A stretch of DNA of 64,000 nt from Aradus depressus (taxonomy: Eukaryota; Arthropoda; Insecta; Hemiptera; Aradidae), in assembly GCA_963662175.1 (NCBI GenBank), contig OY759224.1:27785489-27849488 (forward strand), in the 5' to 3' direction. The notes under the pieces are model-generated. The model searched no databases, was not told the DNA's origin, and saw only the letters and a program-made list of their open reading frames with translations. Positions 32,481 through 43,243 of this stretch are shown here, piece after piece. How positions within the stretch are numbered: the stretch's first letter is position 1; the number at the start of each line of letters is the position of its first letter. The position numbers and the translations under genes were made by a program.

Positions 32481-32931
32481 AAATTTGTCAAAAAGATGAT
32501 TGAAATCGACCTTGCTGTCGAGGGGCCAAGCTAACCTGTCTTATGGCAGGGTGGGGCAGAGGGGTGGTTAGGGAGGGTGGAGTGGGAGGGAGGTTGGAGT
32601 GAGAGGGAGGGAGATGTCGGAAGCTAGGAAACTAGGTCAGGATGTCTGGCTCCGAAGGACACCGACCTCCACCCCACCCCATCCCCTCCATGGCGCGTCG
32701 GGTCCTGCTTCTCAGCATTCATAGACAACGGGAGTCTGCACTACGGCAGAGAGGGGGTTCTGAATATTCAGAATCACTGTTCTGGAAGAACTGTGACACT
32801 ATCGGGAGTTATCGCGTTCACAGACACACACACACACACACACATAAAGAATTTAGAAATCAGAGTTTCGGGAAACTAGAAATTCTGGTGAAAACTAAAC
32901 TTCGAATTTCTGACCGATTATATAACATATA
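32481..32931. other. G-rich unassigned region then CR end
   Basis: 32560-32640 is strongly purine-rich on the plus strand (GGGAGGGTGGAGTGGGAGGG). An (AC)n lies at 32821-32842, followed by CR blocks (GAAACTAGAAATTCTGG, GACCGATTATATAAC). The 155-codon plus frame starting at 32642 runs into the MITE below and has no homologous motif that I can see. Confidence 0.45.
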
Positions 32932-33542
32932 CAGTAGAACCTCTTTAAGTCGAACCTCGATAAGTCGAAAACCTCCAAAACTCGAAAAAAGTTTTGTTCC
33001 TTTCCCTTCAAGCCCCAAAACCTCCATTACTCGAAATCTCAACCCTCTATTAGGTAGTCGAAATAATCAGTCCCTACAAGCCATTTTGGTACATATTTTC
33101 CCTCTATAACTCGAAAAAATAAATTGGACCTCTGTATTTCGAACATAGCAATGTTTTATTTTACAACCTTTACAACTCGATTATTTGAAACTTATTACCT
33201 CTATAGCTTGAAGAAAAATAAGTTACCGACTTTAAGAATTTGCCGACAATGTACACCATTGTTTCTTAGAAAACAATTTAGGAGTATACAATAAATAGGA
33301 TTACCATTTTAAGGATGATTTGAAATAATGTTGATTTATAATAAATATAAATACGTTTGTTACCTCTGTAACTTGAATTTTTATTTATTTCACCTCTCTA
33401 ACTCAAAATTAGTTAGAATGAATCTAAACCTCTACAAGTCGAATCAAAATCCGCCGAAGTCGAAATCCTCCATAAGTCGAAAACTCTATAACTCGAATTT
33501 TTTGGCGTTTCCCTTGATGTTCGACTTAAAGAGGTTCTACTG
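32932..33542. mobile_element. pogo/Tigger-like MITE with repeated internal TIR motifs, 611 bp
   Basis: Ends CAGTAGAACCTCTTTAAGTC and its inverted partner, between TA (32930-32931) and TA (33543-33544). The inside carries a dozen or more diverged copies of CCTCTATAACTCGAA in direct and irregular spacing (for example at 32950, 32970, 33020, 33105, 33130, 33208, 33364, 33395, 33434, 33465, 33490). No transposase. Confidence 0.92.
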
Positions 33543-33559
33543 TATGTACTTTCTCAGAA

Positions 33560-34060
33560 CGAATTAATCAATTAAATTTTCGCTCCCCCTCCAGTCGACC
33601 GTCTGTGCTAATATTAAATATTTGACTTATATAGGGGCTCTTAAATCCTCATACTAAATTTTGAGTCGATACATTCATTACACCGACAGTTATTAGGGAC
33701 CTCTTCTCTGATCAAACCCTTCCTTTCGACCGATTTCTGTGAAAATTGATAGATGCCATCCTGACGGGTTTTTTAATTTATGTATGAAATTTTATGTCGA
33801 TACATTCATTACATCGGCAGATATTGTGGTTTTTGAGTTAAGTCTCTTCCCTAATCCCCCTATTCCCTTTCGCCGATTTAGATGAAAATTGATAGGTGTT
33901 GTTCTTATGGGGGAGGTAACACATAAAAAATTTCATATCAATAAATTCATTCTATCGGCAGTTATTGGAGTTTTTGTGTTAATCTTCTCCCCTAATCTCT
34001 TCTTCATTCTGGACGATTTGACTGAAAATTAATACACATATGCATAAAAATCCGGGCCCT
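33560..34060. repeat. CR composite repeat, three monomers
   Basis: CGCTCCCCCTCCAGTCGACC, then three TTCATTNNATCGGCAGTTATT blocks at about 33675, 33805 and 33945. Confidence 0.8.
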
Positions 34061-34830
34061 ATTTATCACTAATTACGTTATGATCCCACTGCCTAGATAT
34101 TAAGGAAAATTAAATTCAAATTCAAAATTGTTGATATTTGGAGCAGGAAATTTGTTAAAAAAGTCGGTGGGGCGCGGAGCAACGAGACGATGGGTGGGGG
34201 TGGGGGGTGTCTAGCCATGGGACCGCTCAATACCCCCGTCTGGTCCACCCCCACCCCACCGCCCCCACCCCCAGCTCCCTTTCATAACCCACTCCCCGCC
34301 CCCTCACCGTAAACACTTTAAATTAAATTTTCAACACCCCCCCCGGTCTTTCCAGCCGTACTACCATTTCAGTTGATTATTTAACCATTCCTTACAACTC
34401 TATGACTAGAAACAGGTCGTAATTTTATTTTTAATTATCTGACAAATGTAACCTGTGGATTTGTGTTATTTCAGGTATTTTTTAAATTGCAAATATACTG
34501 CACCACACAAAAAATGAAACGTTATTAATTTTTTGTTTTCCCACATATTTTTCTTTCAGACAACTTTTTTATGAATTTTTTAATAAATTAATTGAGGAGA
34601 GTTAATAACAACATATTATAAAACAGTTATATTTAAAAATAAAATGTTTTCTTATTAAAACATACAATAAAATAAGTGATGTGGCCTTTACAGCACTTTA
34701 ATTAGGAATTATTTTTTTTTTAAATAATAATAAATTTATTTCCGTATAGAGGATGAAGCCTTGTATAGAGAAAGTATAGTATTTGGTCATAAATTTCTAA
34801 TTGTTTGATTCAAAAAAAGAAAAAGAAAAA
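34061..34830. other. GC-rich island with G4 motifs, then AT-rich DNA
   Basis: 34165-34360 is GC-rich: GGGTGGGGGTGGGGGG at about 34190 on the plus strand and C-runs of similar type at 34243-34290. 34361-34830 is AT-rich with no signal. Confidence 0.6.
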
Positions 34831-35130
34831 AAAAATCAGAAATTTCATGTCGATACCTACATTCATTCTATCGGCAGTTAGTAGAGCTTTTGTGTTAAGC
34901 CTTCCTCATGATCCCCCGCTTTCCATAGGTCGATATGGCTGAAATTCAGTAGATGTCATCTCTAAAGGGTTTTAGATTCACATATAAAATTTCGTGTTGA
35001 TGCATTCCTTCAATCGGGAGTTATCGTCTTCACAGACAGACAGAAATATTATTTTTCATATTTGGTATCTGGAGATCGGAAAACATGAAATTTCGCATCG
35101 AATTTTTGACCGATTACATAACTTTGCCTA
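34831..35130. repeat. CR composite repeat
   Basis: ATTTCATGTCGATACCTACATTC, TTCCATAGGTCGATATGGC, TTCAATCGGGAGTTATCGTC, CGATTACATAACTTTGCC. Confidence 0.7.
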
Positions 35131-35132
35131 TA

Positions 35133-36017
35133 CAGTAGGACCTCGATTATCCGGGGTAATGGGGGGAGAGGTCGCACGGATAAATGAAAGCCACGGTTAA
35201 TTGAGACATTTTTTATTTAACGAATTACATATGAGCCGGTGAGAATGATAGTGGTGTAAGTCAAGTTTCCTTTATTTAGAGAAAATGAATGTTTCGTTTT
35301 GCTTATTAAAAATTACCTAAGCAAGATAAAAAGGGATATGGTTCAATTCTAGCCAACAATGCTTCAAAGCTTAAAACAATAAGTTGTGAAAGTTTTAATG
35401 TTTTTTTATTAACTGGTTTCAACGGACTTAAATCCATTACGCCACTTTCATTCTAAACCAAGATAAAAAACCGGTGAGAATGATAGTGGTGTAAGTCAAG
35501 TTTCGTAATTTTGAGAAAATTAATATTTTGCAAATTTTATTTTTATGCATTACCAAGTGAGATAAAATGGAATATGTCTCAATTCCAGCCACTAAAGCTT
35601 TAAAGTGTAATAAAATCAGTTGTCCCAGTTTTTAGAATTTATTATTAACTAGTTTCGGTGCGCTCAAAACACTTACACTACTCTCATTATTAACCAAGAT
35701 AAGATGTCATAAAAAAGAAAATGAACGAATTTCTGCGAATTGTTTTTTGCTGTTTGAAATGATTTTCCTAGTTTTAGTTCTAATTTTTCTCAAATTCATG
35801 ACTTCATGGAAGTCAAAATTTTCCTGTTGAAGTTGAGGAGGACATGAACTGGTTCCATTGCTTGACTTGTCTGAATGTTTTCTTTTTTAGCGACAAAACT
35901 GTCATCATTGTTACTCTACTCTGTCTCTAAGTTTCTAGGAACCTATACTTACTGCTTACACACCACGGTTAATCGCGAACACGAATAATCGAGACACGGT
36001 TAATTGAGGTTCTACTG
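35133..36017. mobile_element. pogo/Tigger-like MITE, 885 bp, with internal duplication
   Basis: Ends CAGTAGGACCTCGATTATCC and, inverted, CAGTAGAACCTCAATTAACC, between TA (35131-35132) and TA (36018-36019). ACGGTTAATTGAG and similar motifs recur subterminally. The interior has two copies of a diverged 235-bp unit starting CCGGTGAGAATGATAGTGG at 35236 and 35471. No transposase. Confidence 0.9.
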
Positions 36018-36019
36018 TA

Positions 36020-36537
36020 CTTCGTATAGCTGAAGTAAATATGAAAAAATTGTTACAGAAAAAAAGTGATAATGTTCAATAAAGGCTGGACTGGTTCAAT
36101 CTTTGTAGAGAGGCTTTCAATCAAAGGACATCACATCAATGTCCTGGCGCCTTTGTTCTCGTAATTATACTGAGAGAGAGAGAGAAAAACGAAAAAAAAG
36201 ATAGTCAAAGTTCTTTGATGTCTTTTGTATGTAGGCATGTTGTGAATACTATAGTGCCAAAAAAACAGAGGCGCTAGAAGTGAACTTGGGTATTTTCCCA
36301 CTAATTAAAATCGCGCATACAATGTGGTATACAAGTTTGTCAGTATGTCAAGGCGAACGATGCTGCTGCTTAGGGCTGCTAATTCTGGGGAGAGCGACAC
36401 TGCGGCAGTCGATTTTTTTTTACTTCCGTAGCTACACGAAGACATCGATCAGAAACTCGATGTTCAGTTTTTGATAAGAACGGCATCTAATGATTTTCAG
36501 TTAGGTAAATAGTTAAGTAGCTTATACCCTTCTGCGG
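36020..36537. other. Unassigned region
   Basis: (GA)n at about 36170-36185. Short plus frame at 36280-36474 has no recognised features. Confidence 0.4.
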
Positions 36538-37030
36538 GATCTCTAAGGGCACCGCAAGGGCGACAATAAAAGGTTGGCTGACCAGGAATCACAACAAGTT
36601 CTGGGGAAGGGTCCCAAAGCAAAGACAGTCAAAACTCTTTGTTGCGGAACTCTCAGAGAAAAGGAGCCGAGAGCTTCTGAATATGAGCAGAATGGATCTA
36701 AGAGCTAAGGCAGGGCTGATCACGGGACACTGTCATATGAACACCTACACAATATGGGCATCGCTAGAAGCCCTCATTGCAGGAAATGTGGCGAGGAAAA
36801 TCAGACCGGTTCATATTCTGAGCCAGTGTGGGGCACTAGAAAGCAGAAGATTTTACTGCTTCGGGTCTACCATAACGGAACCGAAGCAGGTAATGGAAGG
36901 AACCTGCTGAAGAATCTTGGGCTTTATTAAAGATACAGGGCTGCTGTAGGGATCAACACTCACAGGGCACACAATAGGCCTACACTGGCCGCGGTGACAC
37001 AATTAGCCCTTTGAAAATAATAATAATAAT
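36538..37030 (+). pseudogene. LINE Z: R1/I-like C-terminal region with (TAA)n tail
   Basis: One frame from about 36538 reads TIKGWLTRNHNKFWGRVPKQ, then KRSRELLNMSRMDLRAK and LITGHCHMNTYTIW; a frame change near 36770 is needed to read HCRKCGEENQT, and the first frame then gives SQCGALESRRFYCFGST and, after a stop, RILGFIKDTGLL. This is the region after RNase H plus the C-terminal knuckle of R1/I-like LINEs, a relative of LINE X. The 3' UTR ends in (TAA)n at 37014-37030. At least one frameshift and one stop disable it. Confidence 0.78.
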
Positions 37031-37059
37031 AAGTAGCTTATAAATTAGATACATAAACA

Positions 37060-37190
37060 GACATTTTTTGAACTCTTTCTGAAGTGTCTTTATCACGGCG
37101 ATATTTCGGGACGTCCTTACCTCACCTTCATCAGGCCCCAATGTGCGAGATACAGAAAAGAGAAAGAAAACAATATAACAATAGTAAAAA
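37060..37190 (-). mobile_element. Penelope-derived terminal repeat, family c, solo
   Basis: Matches 61770-61890 across about 120 bp (TTTCTTTCTCTT, TCTCGCACATTGGGGCCTGATGA, GATAAAGACACTT). Holds motif H7. Confidence 0.55.
37100..37134 (-). ncRNA. Hammerhead-like motif H7
   Basis: On the minus strand: CTGATGA (37134-37128), extra A, stem II GG/CC type (AGGTGAGG...GTCC), GAAA, then ATATC. Core motifs are intact but stem II is weak in this copy; the sister at 61809 is better paired. Confidence 0.45.
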
Positions 37191-37193
37191 AAT

Positions 37194-37514
37194 AGGTTAG
37201 GTTAGGTTTTATGACTCATGCCCGGGCTTTAACTACGAGGTCATCTCGCCTACAACCAGAGCGCTCTTTCGTCACTCTTGTGGACATGAGCCCGACTCTA
37301 CTTTTGGAGTCCTACATTTTTCGCCTACCCTAAATTTTTATTCACTTAGGGCAGAGGTCTTTAACGAGTATCTGACATATTACAGGCTCAGGACCATCGC
37401 TTAACGTCCCATCAGAATGACAGCGTGCTTAAGTTTATTTTATCTCCCAGAAAGGGCCTCGGTTGGTTTCTTGTCAGAAGACAAGCACGCATACCACTGA
37501 GCTACCGGGGCCCT
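37194..37514 (-). mobile_element. SINE-A, nearly full length
   Basis: Minus strand, (TTAGG)n-type tail AGGTTAGGTTAGG at 37194, head ending GGGGCCCTC at 37514. Loses about 20 bp around the B box (TTGGTTTCTTG). Confidence 0.9.
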
Positions 37515-38317
37515 CTCGCAAAATAATATAAATATAAATAAAATAAACAATTTTAAAAATAAATAATATTCATACGTAAAAGAATATACCAAGAGAAATA
37601 AAATAAATCAGTATATAAGTAATGAAAAATAAAGATTCGACTGTGTTCAGAACCTTATTAGGACTACGTTAATCAATTTTCAGCCAAATCGACTAAAGGG
37701 GAGAGCTTAGTGGAAACTGAGATTGAATCCTGGTAGAAGGGACGGGAAGGGGAGATAGATAGCTCTCAGAAAGACAGCTAGACAGACACAACTGAAGAGG
37801 GTCGACGTTCTGCGGATGGCAGACAGAAAATAGGAAATCTCTTGTCGTTTCCATTCTCTTCCAAGGAAATTACCATTCCGAGCACTTCTTCCACAGAGCA
37901 TGGTATTCCGCCATCCCGCTCAATAGCATACCTAATCGCTTCATGCCATCATCAAATTAGCACTAAGATTTTATATTAGTCAGGGGAAAAACCATGAGCA
38001 CAGCGTCTTTTGGATGGGACACGCAATGGTCCCGAGCCTATACGATGAAGCATTTACGGAACCCTTCAATGAGTGACCAGACCATACTACTCTATAATAT
38101 TATTTTCATTTAAAAATCCTTGTGCAATTTTTTATTTCCCTTTCCTCAATTTCCAGGGAAAAATAAGTCCTGATTTTCCAAGAATTCAGGTTCTGTTTTT
38201 CCTGTTTGCCCTATATTTCGTTGCCCATCACTGTACCAGATGAAATTACGACATGTGTTGCAATTAATATTAATATGATTTGGAAAAAAAAATATATATA
38301 AAATATGTATTCCACAA
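37515..38317. other. AT-rich and unassigned DNA with SINE-A scrap
   Basis: 37993-38055 (plus) has TTTTGGATGGGACACGCAATGG and CCCGAGCCTATACGATG, a short SINE-A piece. 37680-37930 has a minus frame (37707-37901) without recognised features. Confidence 0.5.
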
Positions 38318-38500
38318 ATATATCTTACATTTCAACATTATAAATATATCTTACACATCAACATTATAAATATATCTTACATTTTAACATTATAAATATA
38401 TCTTACATTTCAACATTATAAATATATCTTACATTTCAACATTATAAATATATCTTACATTTCAACATTATAAATATAACTTACATTTCAACACTGAAAA
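38318..38500. repeat. 26-bp tandem repeat, 7 copies
   Basis: Unit TTATAAATATATCTTACATTTCAACA repeated with a few substitutions (CACATC, TTTTAA and AACTT variants). Confidence 0.95.
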
Positions 38501-38590
38501 TTAGAAAATAAACATTTCTTTCCGCAGGCGATGCGGTGTTGGTAGGAATATGAATAATAAATATTAAAAAAATAAATTCCGAGATAATAT

Positions 38591-38753
38591 TGAGCCCGAC
38601 TCAACTCTGGGAGTCAGAAATTTTGTATACTCAGGTTTATTCACCTAGAGTTGGGGTCTTTAACGAGTACCTGACATGGTACAGGCTTGGGACCATCGCT
38701 TAGCGTCTCATTCAAAGGACGACGTGCTCAAGGTTTCTTCACCTACCGGAGCC
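38591..38753 (-). mobile_element. SINE-A subfamily fragment
   Basis: Minus strand: GGGAGTCAGAAATTTTG, CACCTAGAGTTGGGGTC, GACGTGCTCAAGGTTTCTTC, CACCTACCGGAGCCC. It lacks the normal hairpin region and resembles the scrap at 43608-43665, so a diverged subfamily. Confidence 0.7.
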
Positions 38754-39305
38754 CTATCGAATATAGTTAAAATCATTTTAGCAATTTATTTACATTTGTA
38801 CGTTCACCATAGTAGCCTGGCTATGATTTTTCAGTGAAAACTCTGGAAATTAAATTTCTGACCGATTACATTACCTTTTTTGTTTGCCGTTTGCCCTATA
38901 TATCGTTACCCATCACTGTACCAGCAAATGATGAAATTACTAAATGAAAGTCTCTAAAGTTGAGCAAGCTGATTTAGCCGAAAACGCCCTCTTCACTTGG
39001 AATAGTCTGCCGTAGTGAATAAATGGTTAAATGCAGTTATCTTGTGAATGATTCCTCAAAGAAGTAGATTAAGTTGATTTAACCGAGAACATCTACAATT
39101 TTACGAGATACCAAGAAACCCTGATCTTTATAATTCCGAAAGTATTAGAGTCCTGAGCTCCCAACTTCTTCACAGTGCGCAGTTGGCTTGGGAGATGATC
39201 ACAGTACACTTAACTCATTTTGGCCCTGTGACCATAGATATGTCTGATCTCTTCTTCGTATTATATCGTTGTTCAATTCTTCCTTAATCAATAATTGTTT
39301 AATTC
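38754..39305. other. Unassigned region
   Basis: A CR scrap (GAAAACTCTGGAAATTAAATTTCTGACCG) at about 38840. The rest matches nothing seen elsewhere in the window. Confidence 0.4.
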
Positions 39306-39864
39306 ATGATGGGGAATTACATAGTCATTGATTCACCGACGACTTTTTTTTTTATTGTATCTATTGCACTGAAGAATTGTAAAGGGCATCCCTTACTCAA
39401 ATATATAGTAGAGAAGAGCTACAATAAAATTAATATTGATGGAGTGAAGGGAGGGGGGGGGGGGGGGGGGGGTGAGACACGTGTAAGCATCACGTGGACC
39501 AGCTTACCTGGTGATAAACATGGTTGAAGGACACACTCCTGCCCTTTACTCTTTGTCAACTGGACATCCATAAACCACAAAGCAACTATACCTTTTTTTT
39601 ATCCTGGAACTGAATAAAATAGATGAAAGTTGAAATATATTTCTCTGTATAAGAATATCAAGTCCCATTTCATAGAATTATGAACTGTTGATTTAACAGG
39701 AATCATCCCTTTTCTGTGTCCAAAATCTAGATATTGGAAAATGGTAACTAAAGACGTCATTATCGAACCTTTGGTGACTTCGAAAGTAATGGCTAAAATT
39801 CTTAAATAAATAAATAAGATAAAATTTTTCAATAAATAAAAAAAATATATTCAACTTCTATATA
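39306..39864. other. CR end, G-run and AT-rich DNA
   Basis: CATTGATTCACCGACGAC at about 39326 is the CR terminal signature. A run of about 21 G lies at 39452-39472. The 77-codon minus frame (39599-39832) has no recognised features. Confidence 0.5.
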
Positions 39865-40107
39865 CATTATTCCTGAGCATCTGACATATTACAGGCTCAG
39901 GATCATCGCTTAACGTCCTATCCGAAGGACTGCGTGCTCGTGGTTTTTTTACCTCCCAGATAAAAACCATATTATCTGGGAGGTAAAAAAACACGAGCAC
40001 GCCGTCCTTCGGATAGGACGTTATATATTTATATCTTCACTCTCTTTGTTAATGATTTAAGTGAATATATTTGAAGAAAAGAGGAACTTCCACAGTGGTA
40101 TTTCTAA

Positions 40108-40157
<50 letters not shown>

Positions 40158-40311
40158 CCGAAGGACGGCGTGCTCATGGTTTTTTACCTCCCAGATAAAA
40201 ACCTAATTTGGCCGAGGTCCTTAGATTTTTATCTGGGAGGTAAAAAAACTACGAGCACGCCGTCCTTCGGAAAGGACATTAAGCATAATAGGACGTTATA
40301 TATATTCATTC

Positions 40312-40583
40312 GGACTTGAAAAATAAAATAAAACTGGTTTATTTAATATATTGTCTAATTTCACTATACATACATGGGAGTACTTGCGGTATTTCTACCA
40401 TCCTCAGCCAAAAGCATAAGAGATAAGACTATGCTTTTGGCTGAGGATGGTAGAAATACCGAAAGTACTCCCATGTATATATAGTTAGTGAAATTAGACA
40501 ATATATTAAATAAACCAGTTTTATTTTATTTTTCAAGTCCATTTGAATTATTTCATAATATCTCTGCAATTATGTCAGTTTTC
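40312..40583. mobile_element. Penelope-derived palindrome P3 inside the tandem
   Basis: Arms 40312-40418 and 40430-40540, inverted, with an 11-base spacer. ATATATTCATTC precedes the insert and recurs at about 40584, a probable 12-bp target duplication. The left arm has mutated GAAA to GCAA; the right arm is intact. The unit continues with 40 bp of extra DNA after the right arm, as in P1. Confidence 0.78.
40441..40470 (+). ncRNA. Hammerhead ribozyme-like motif H3
   Basis: CTGAGGA, extra T, stem II GGTA/TACC with GAAA loop, GAAA (40461-40464), self-complementary AGTACT, C. All core residues match; stem II has four Watson-Crick pairs. Confidence 0.6.
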
Positions 40584-40969
40584 ATATATTCATTCTATTT
40601 GTTCATGATCTAAGTGAATATACTAGAAGAAAAGAGGAACTTCCACAGTGGTATTTCTAATTATTAATTTATATATATATATATTATATATCCGAAGGAC
40701 GGCGTGCTCATGGTTTTTTACCTCCCAGATAAAAACCTAATTTGGCCGAGGCCCTTAGGTTTATATCTGGGAGGTAAAAAACCACGAGCACGCCGTCCTT
40801 CGAATAGGACGTTAGGCGTTATAGGACGTTATATATTATTCATTCTCTTTGTTAATGATCTAAGTGAATATACTAGAAGAAAATAGGAACTTCCACAGTG
40901 ATATTTCTAATTATTAATTAATATAAATATATATATATATATATTAATTATATTATTATTAAACATAAA

Positions 40970-41265
40970 ATTCCAATAACTGCCGAAGGAATGAAATCAT
41001 CATCATGAAATTTTATACATAAATCCAAACCCCCATGACGATACAAATCAATTTTTAATCAAATGGGCCATAGGAATGAGGGGGATCTGATTAGGGGGCT
41101 TGTATTCAAAAATTCTAATAACTATTCATGTAACGAATTTATCAACACAAAATTTAGTATGTGGTTTCAATAGTCTCATGACACCTAATGATTTTCAACC
41201 AAATCGCTAAAATTCTTTCAGAGGGAGAGTAGAAAATTAGTTGATGAATTAGCACTGTGATAGTA
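40970..41265. repeat. CR composite repeat, two monomers
   Basis: AATAACTGCCGAAGGAATGAA, AATGGGCCATAGGAATGAGG, AATAACTATTCATGTAACGAA, AAATCGCTAAAATTC. Confidence 0.7.
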
Positions 41266-41269
41266 CCTC

Positions 41270-41360
41270 TTATGTTTTAGTATATTCACTCAGATCATTA
41301 ACAATGAGAGTGAAGAACATAGGGCTGAGTGAATACCCTTGCAGACCTCCCTCTTATAAT
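41270..41360 (-). pseudogene. LINE reverse-transcriptase fragment
   Basis: Minus strand reads GGLQGYSLSPMFFTLIVNDLSEYT and then breaks, matching the RT motif G-x-x-Q-G-x-x-L-S-P...NDL of non-LTR retrotransposons. About 27 codons; no YADD part. The same NDLSEYT motif occurs in the 255-bp tandem units. Confidence 0.75.
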
Positions 41361-41739
41361 GATTTTCGTGCTCTTTTTCTTCTCACCGAATGACATATGC
41401 ATATGAAAATACCATCAATTGATATACTTAAAAAAATATGCCATCAATATGTGAGAAAATGGCTCATGATTGATGTTCTTCAGTAGATCTTTTTTTTACA
41501 GTCTGGGCAGTGACCTTTCATTAGCCTGGCTCCCACACTGCCCTCCCGCGCGCACTCAAATTAATTAATTCATTTTCCTCAACCTGCTTTCCCTAACAAC
41601 TACAAAAAAAATCTTATTAATAACATTTAATACTGCATTTAGTTATTTATGCTTCACTTACTATGAGTTTAATAAGCGTTTCTCGTGTTAATCGTTTTAT
41701 TTTTAGGCCAAGTAATTAAAATTCGGTGAATCACCGGCC
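41361..41739. other. Unassigned AT-rich region
   Basis: Nothing recognised; ends with GGTGAATCACCGGCC at 41726, a CR terminus. Confidence 0.4.
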
Positions 41740-41990
41740 ATGTTAGTCAAGGACTTTTGAATCCTTGTACTAAATTTCCTGTTAGTATTTTCATTACTTC
41801 CAATAGTTATTATGTTAAACCCCCATCTCGGATCCTCCCCTTCGCCTTGACCGAACCGACTGAACATTTTTAGGTGTCGTCTTTGGGTTTTGGATAGACA
41901 TATACAATTTTGTGTCGATGCATTCATTTCTTTGGCAGTTATTTGGCTATTTTTTGAGTCATTCACCCAAAATCCTCCTCTCTCCTTTGA
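41740..41990. repeat. CR composite repeat
   Basis: ATTTCCTGTTAGTATTTTCATTAC, ACCCCCATCTCGGATCC, CGAACCGACTGAACATTTTTAGG, TTGTGTCGATGCATTC. It supplies the first 28 or so codons of the long frame that follows. Confidence 0.7.
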
Positions 41991-41995
41991 ATAAT

Positions 41996-43032
41996 TTGGC
42001 TAATATCAAAAGGCCCATCTTGACAGGCGAGCCTCAAGGGTATATTTTATCTCCTTTGTTGTATACACTTTACACCTCAGACATGCCCACGTCACCACAT
42101 ACTTTGACAGCTACATACGCCGATGACACTGCCATCTTAGCTGCTGCTGAATCTTCCATACATGCCTTGTTCACATTACAACACCATGTTACTCAAATTG
42201 AGAACTGGTGCAACATTTGGAAAATTAACCTTAACACGAACAAATCACAACATATCACATTTACATTAAGACGAGATACATGTCCCGCCGTTTTTATCTA
42301 CAACAAGCCCCTCCCTCAGACTAACACAGTAAGATATTTGGGACTTACTCTGGACAGACGACTGACATGGAACCCACATACAAGCCTCATACGTAATACA
42401 CTAAACAAACGATTTAAAATGCTTTATTCTCTTCTGCACAGACATTCAAAATTACCCTTAACACAAAAGCGTAACTGCTACACATTTCTACTAAAGCCAC
42501 TCTGGATGTATGGCTCACAAATCTACGGTTCGGCTAAAATATCTAACCTGAAACGTATCCAGGTTTTCCAGTCAGACACTCAGACTCATTACACAATGCC
42601 CACCATACGTAAGTAACAGAACACTTCACAATGACCTCATGATAAACACAGTACACGACACAATTCAGGACCTTTACAGACGTTTCCACAGCAAATTGCA
42701 CTCACACCCAAATCCATACATCCACTCACTTTCTTCACCACACTTGCCACACAATCCTCCCAGGAGATTGAAGAGGAGGTGGAACCGTGACTTAATATAA
42801 TCCGAAATTACAACCCCCCACTTCTTGTAACAAAATCATAATATCGCTATTCATTGATAATAACCATAATATTCATTGTTTTAAATTTCGCCCTGAGGAG
42901 CTACCGCTGGGTGGCCTTCCTCTCTCACGCCAATCAAGTCATCCACATTCAATGAAGTCCTCTTGGTAGCTGGTTGTTGCGTCATGGTAACAGTTGCGAC
43001 CAACATTATAAAGACAAAAAAAAAAAAATATC
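41996..43032 (+). pseudogene. Jockey-like LINE, copy 2: reverse transcriptase fragment to poly(A)
   Basis: The long frame (41912-42616, 234 codons; its first part is CR repeat) carries TGEPQGYILSPLLYTLYTSD (residues 38-57), the RT catalytic motif TYADDTAIL (YADD at 69-72), NIWKINLNTNKSQ, and the thumb motif VRYLGLTLDRRLTWNPH (140-156). These are Jockey-group LINE RT motifs. A frameshift near 42570 moves the C-terminus to another frame: NRTLHNDLMINTV, then NPPRRLKRRWNRDLI and a stop at 42798-42800. The 3' UTR (CTACCGCTGGGTGGCCTTCC, GGTAGCTGGTTGTTGCGTC) ends in poly(A) at 43017-43028. The endonuclease and RT fingers are missing, so it is dead, though the YADD is intact. Confidence 0.92.
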
Positions 43033-43039
43033 AAAAGGT

Positions 43040-43243
43040 TCCTTATGAGTTTCTGGACACATATATAAAATTTCGAGTCAACGCATTGATGAACTATAGT
43101 TTTAAAATTATTTGTATTGAAGTAAAATCTCTTTGGGTAGGAATTGTTGATACCAATTTTTTAGAGAAGGACAGAGGTGAAACTGTTACTTATTTGAATT
43201 TTTTAAGTGGAAAAAGCAAAAACCTCGTTTATCCGAATACGGA
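43040..43243. repeat. CR scrap and unassigned DNA
   Basis: TATAAAATTTCGAGTCAACGCATTG is a CR block. A 106-codon plus frame here (42963-43283) runs through the LINE tail, this scrap and into the SINE, so it is not a gene. Confidence 0.5.

Larger units (their letters stand above)
39865..40915. repeat. Three-unit 255-bp tandem with fold-back SINE pieces and RT scraps
   Basis: GAGGAACTTCCACAGTGGTATTTC-type blocks recur at 40081, 40634 and 40889; the last two are 255 bp apart and the first gap is enlarged by an insertion at 40312-40583. Each unit has an inverted pair of SINE-like DNA (CCGAAGGACGGCGTGCTC...TTTTTACCTCCCAGATAAAAACC, and back), another copy of which lies at 39895-40022. Between the fold-backs, TTCACTCTCTTTGTTAATGA encodes FTLFVNDLSEYT-like, a reverse-transcriptase scrap like that at 41270-41360. 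Confidence 0.8.

Noticed and set aside
32642..33109. 155-codon ORF
   Set aside because: Joins a purine/C-rich tract, an (AC)n and the MITE with its repeated TCGAA motif; no consistent coding signal.
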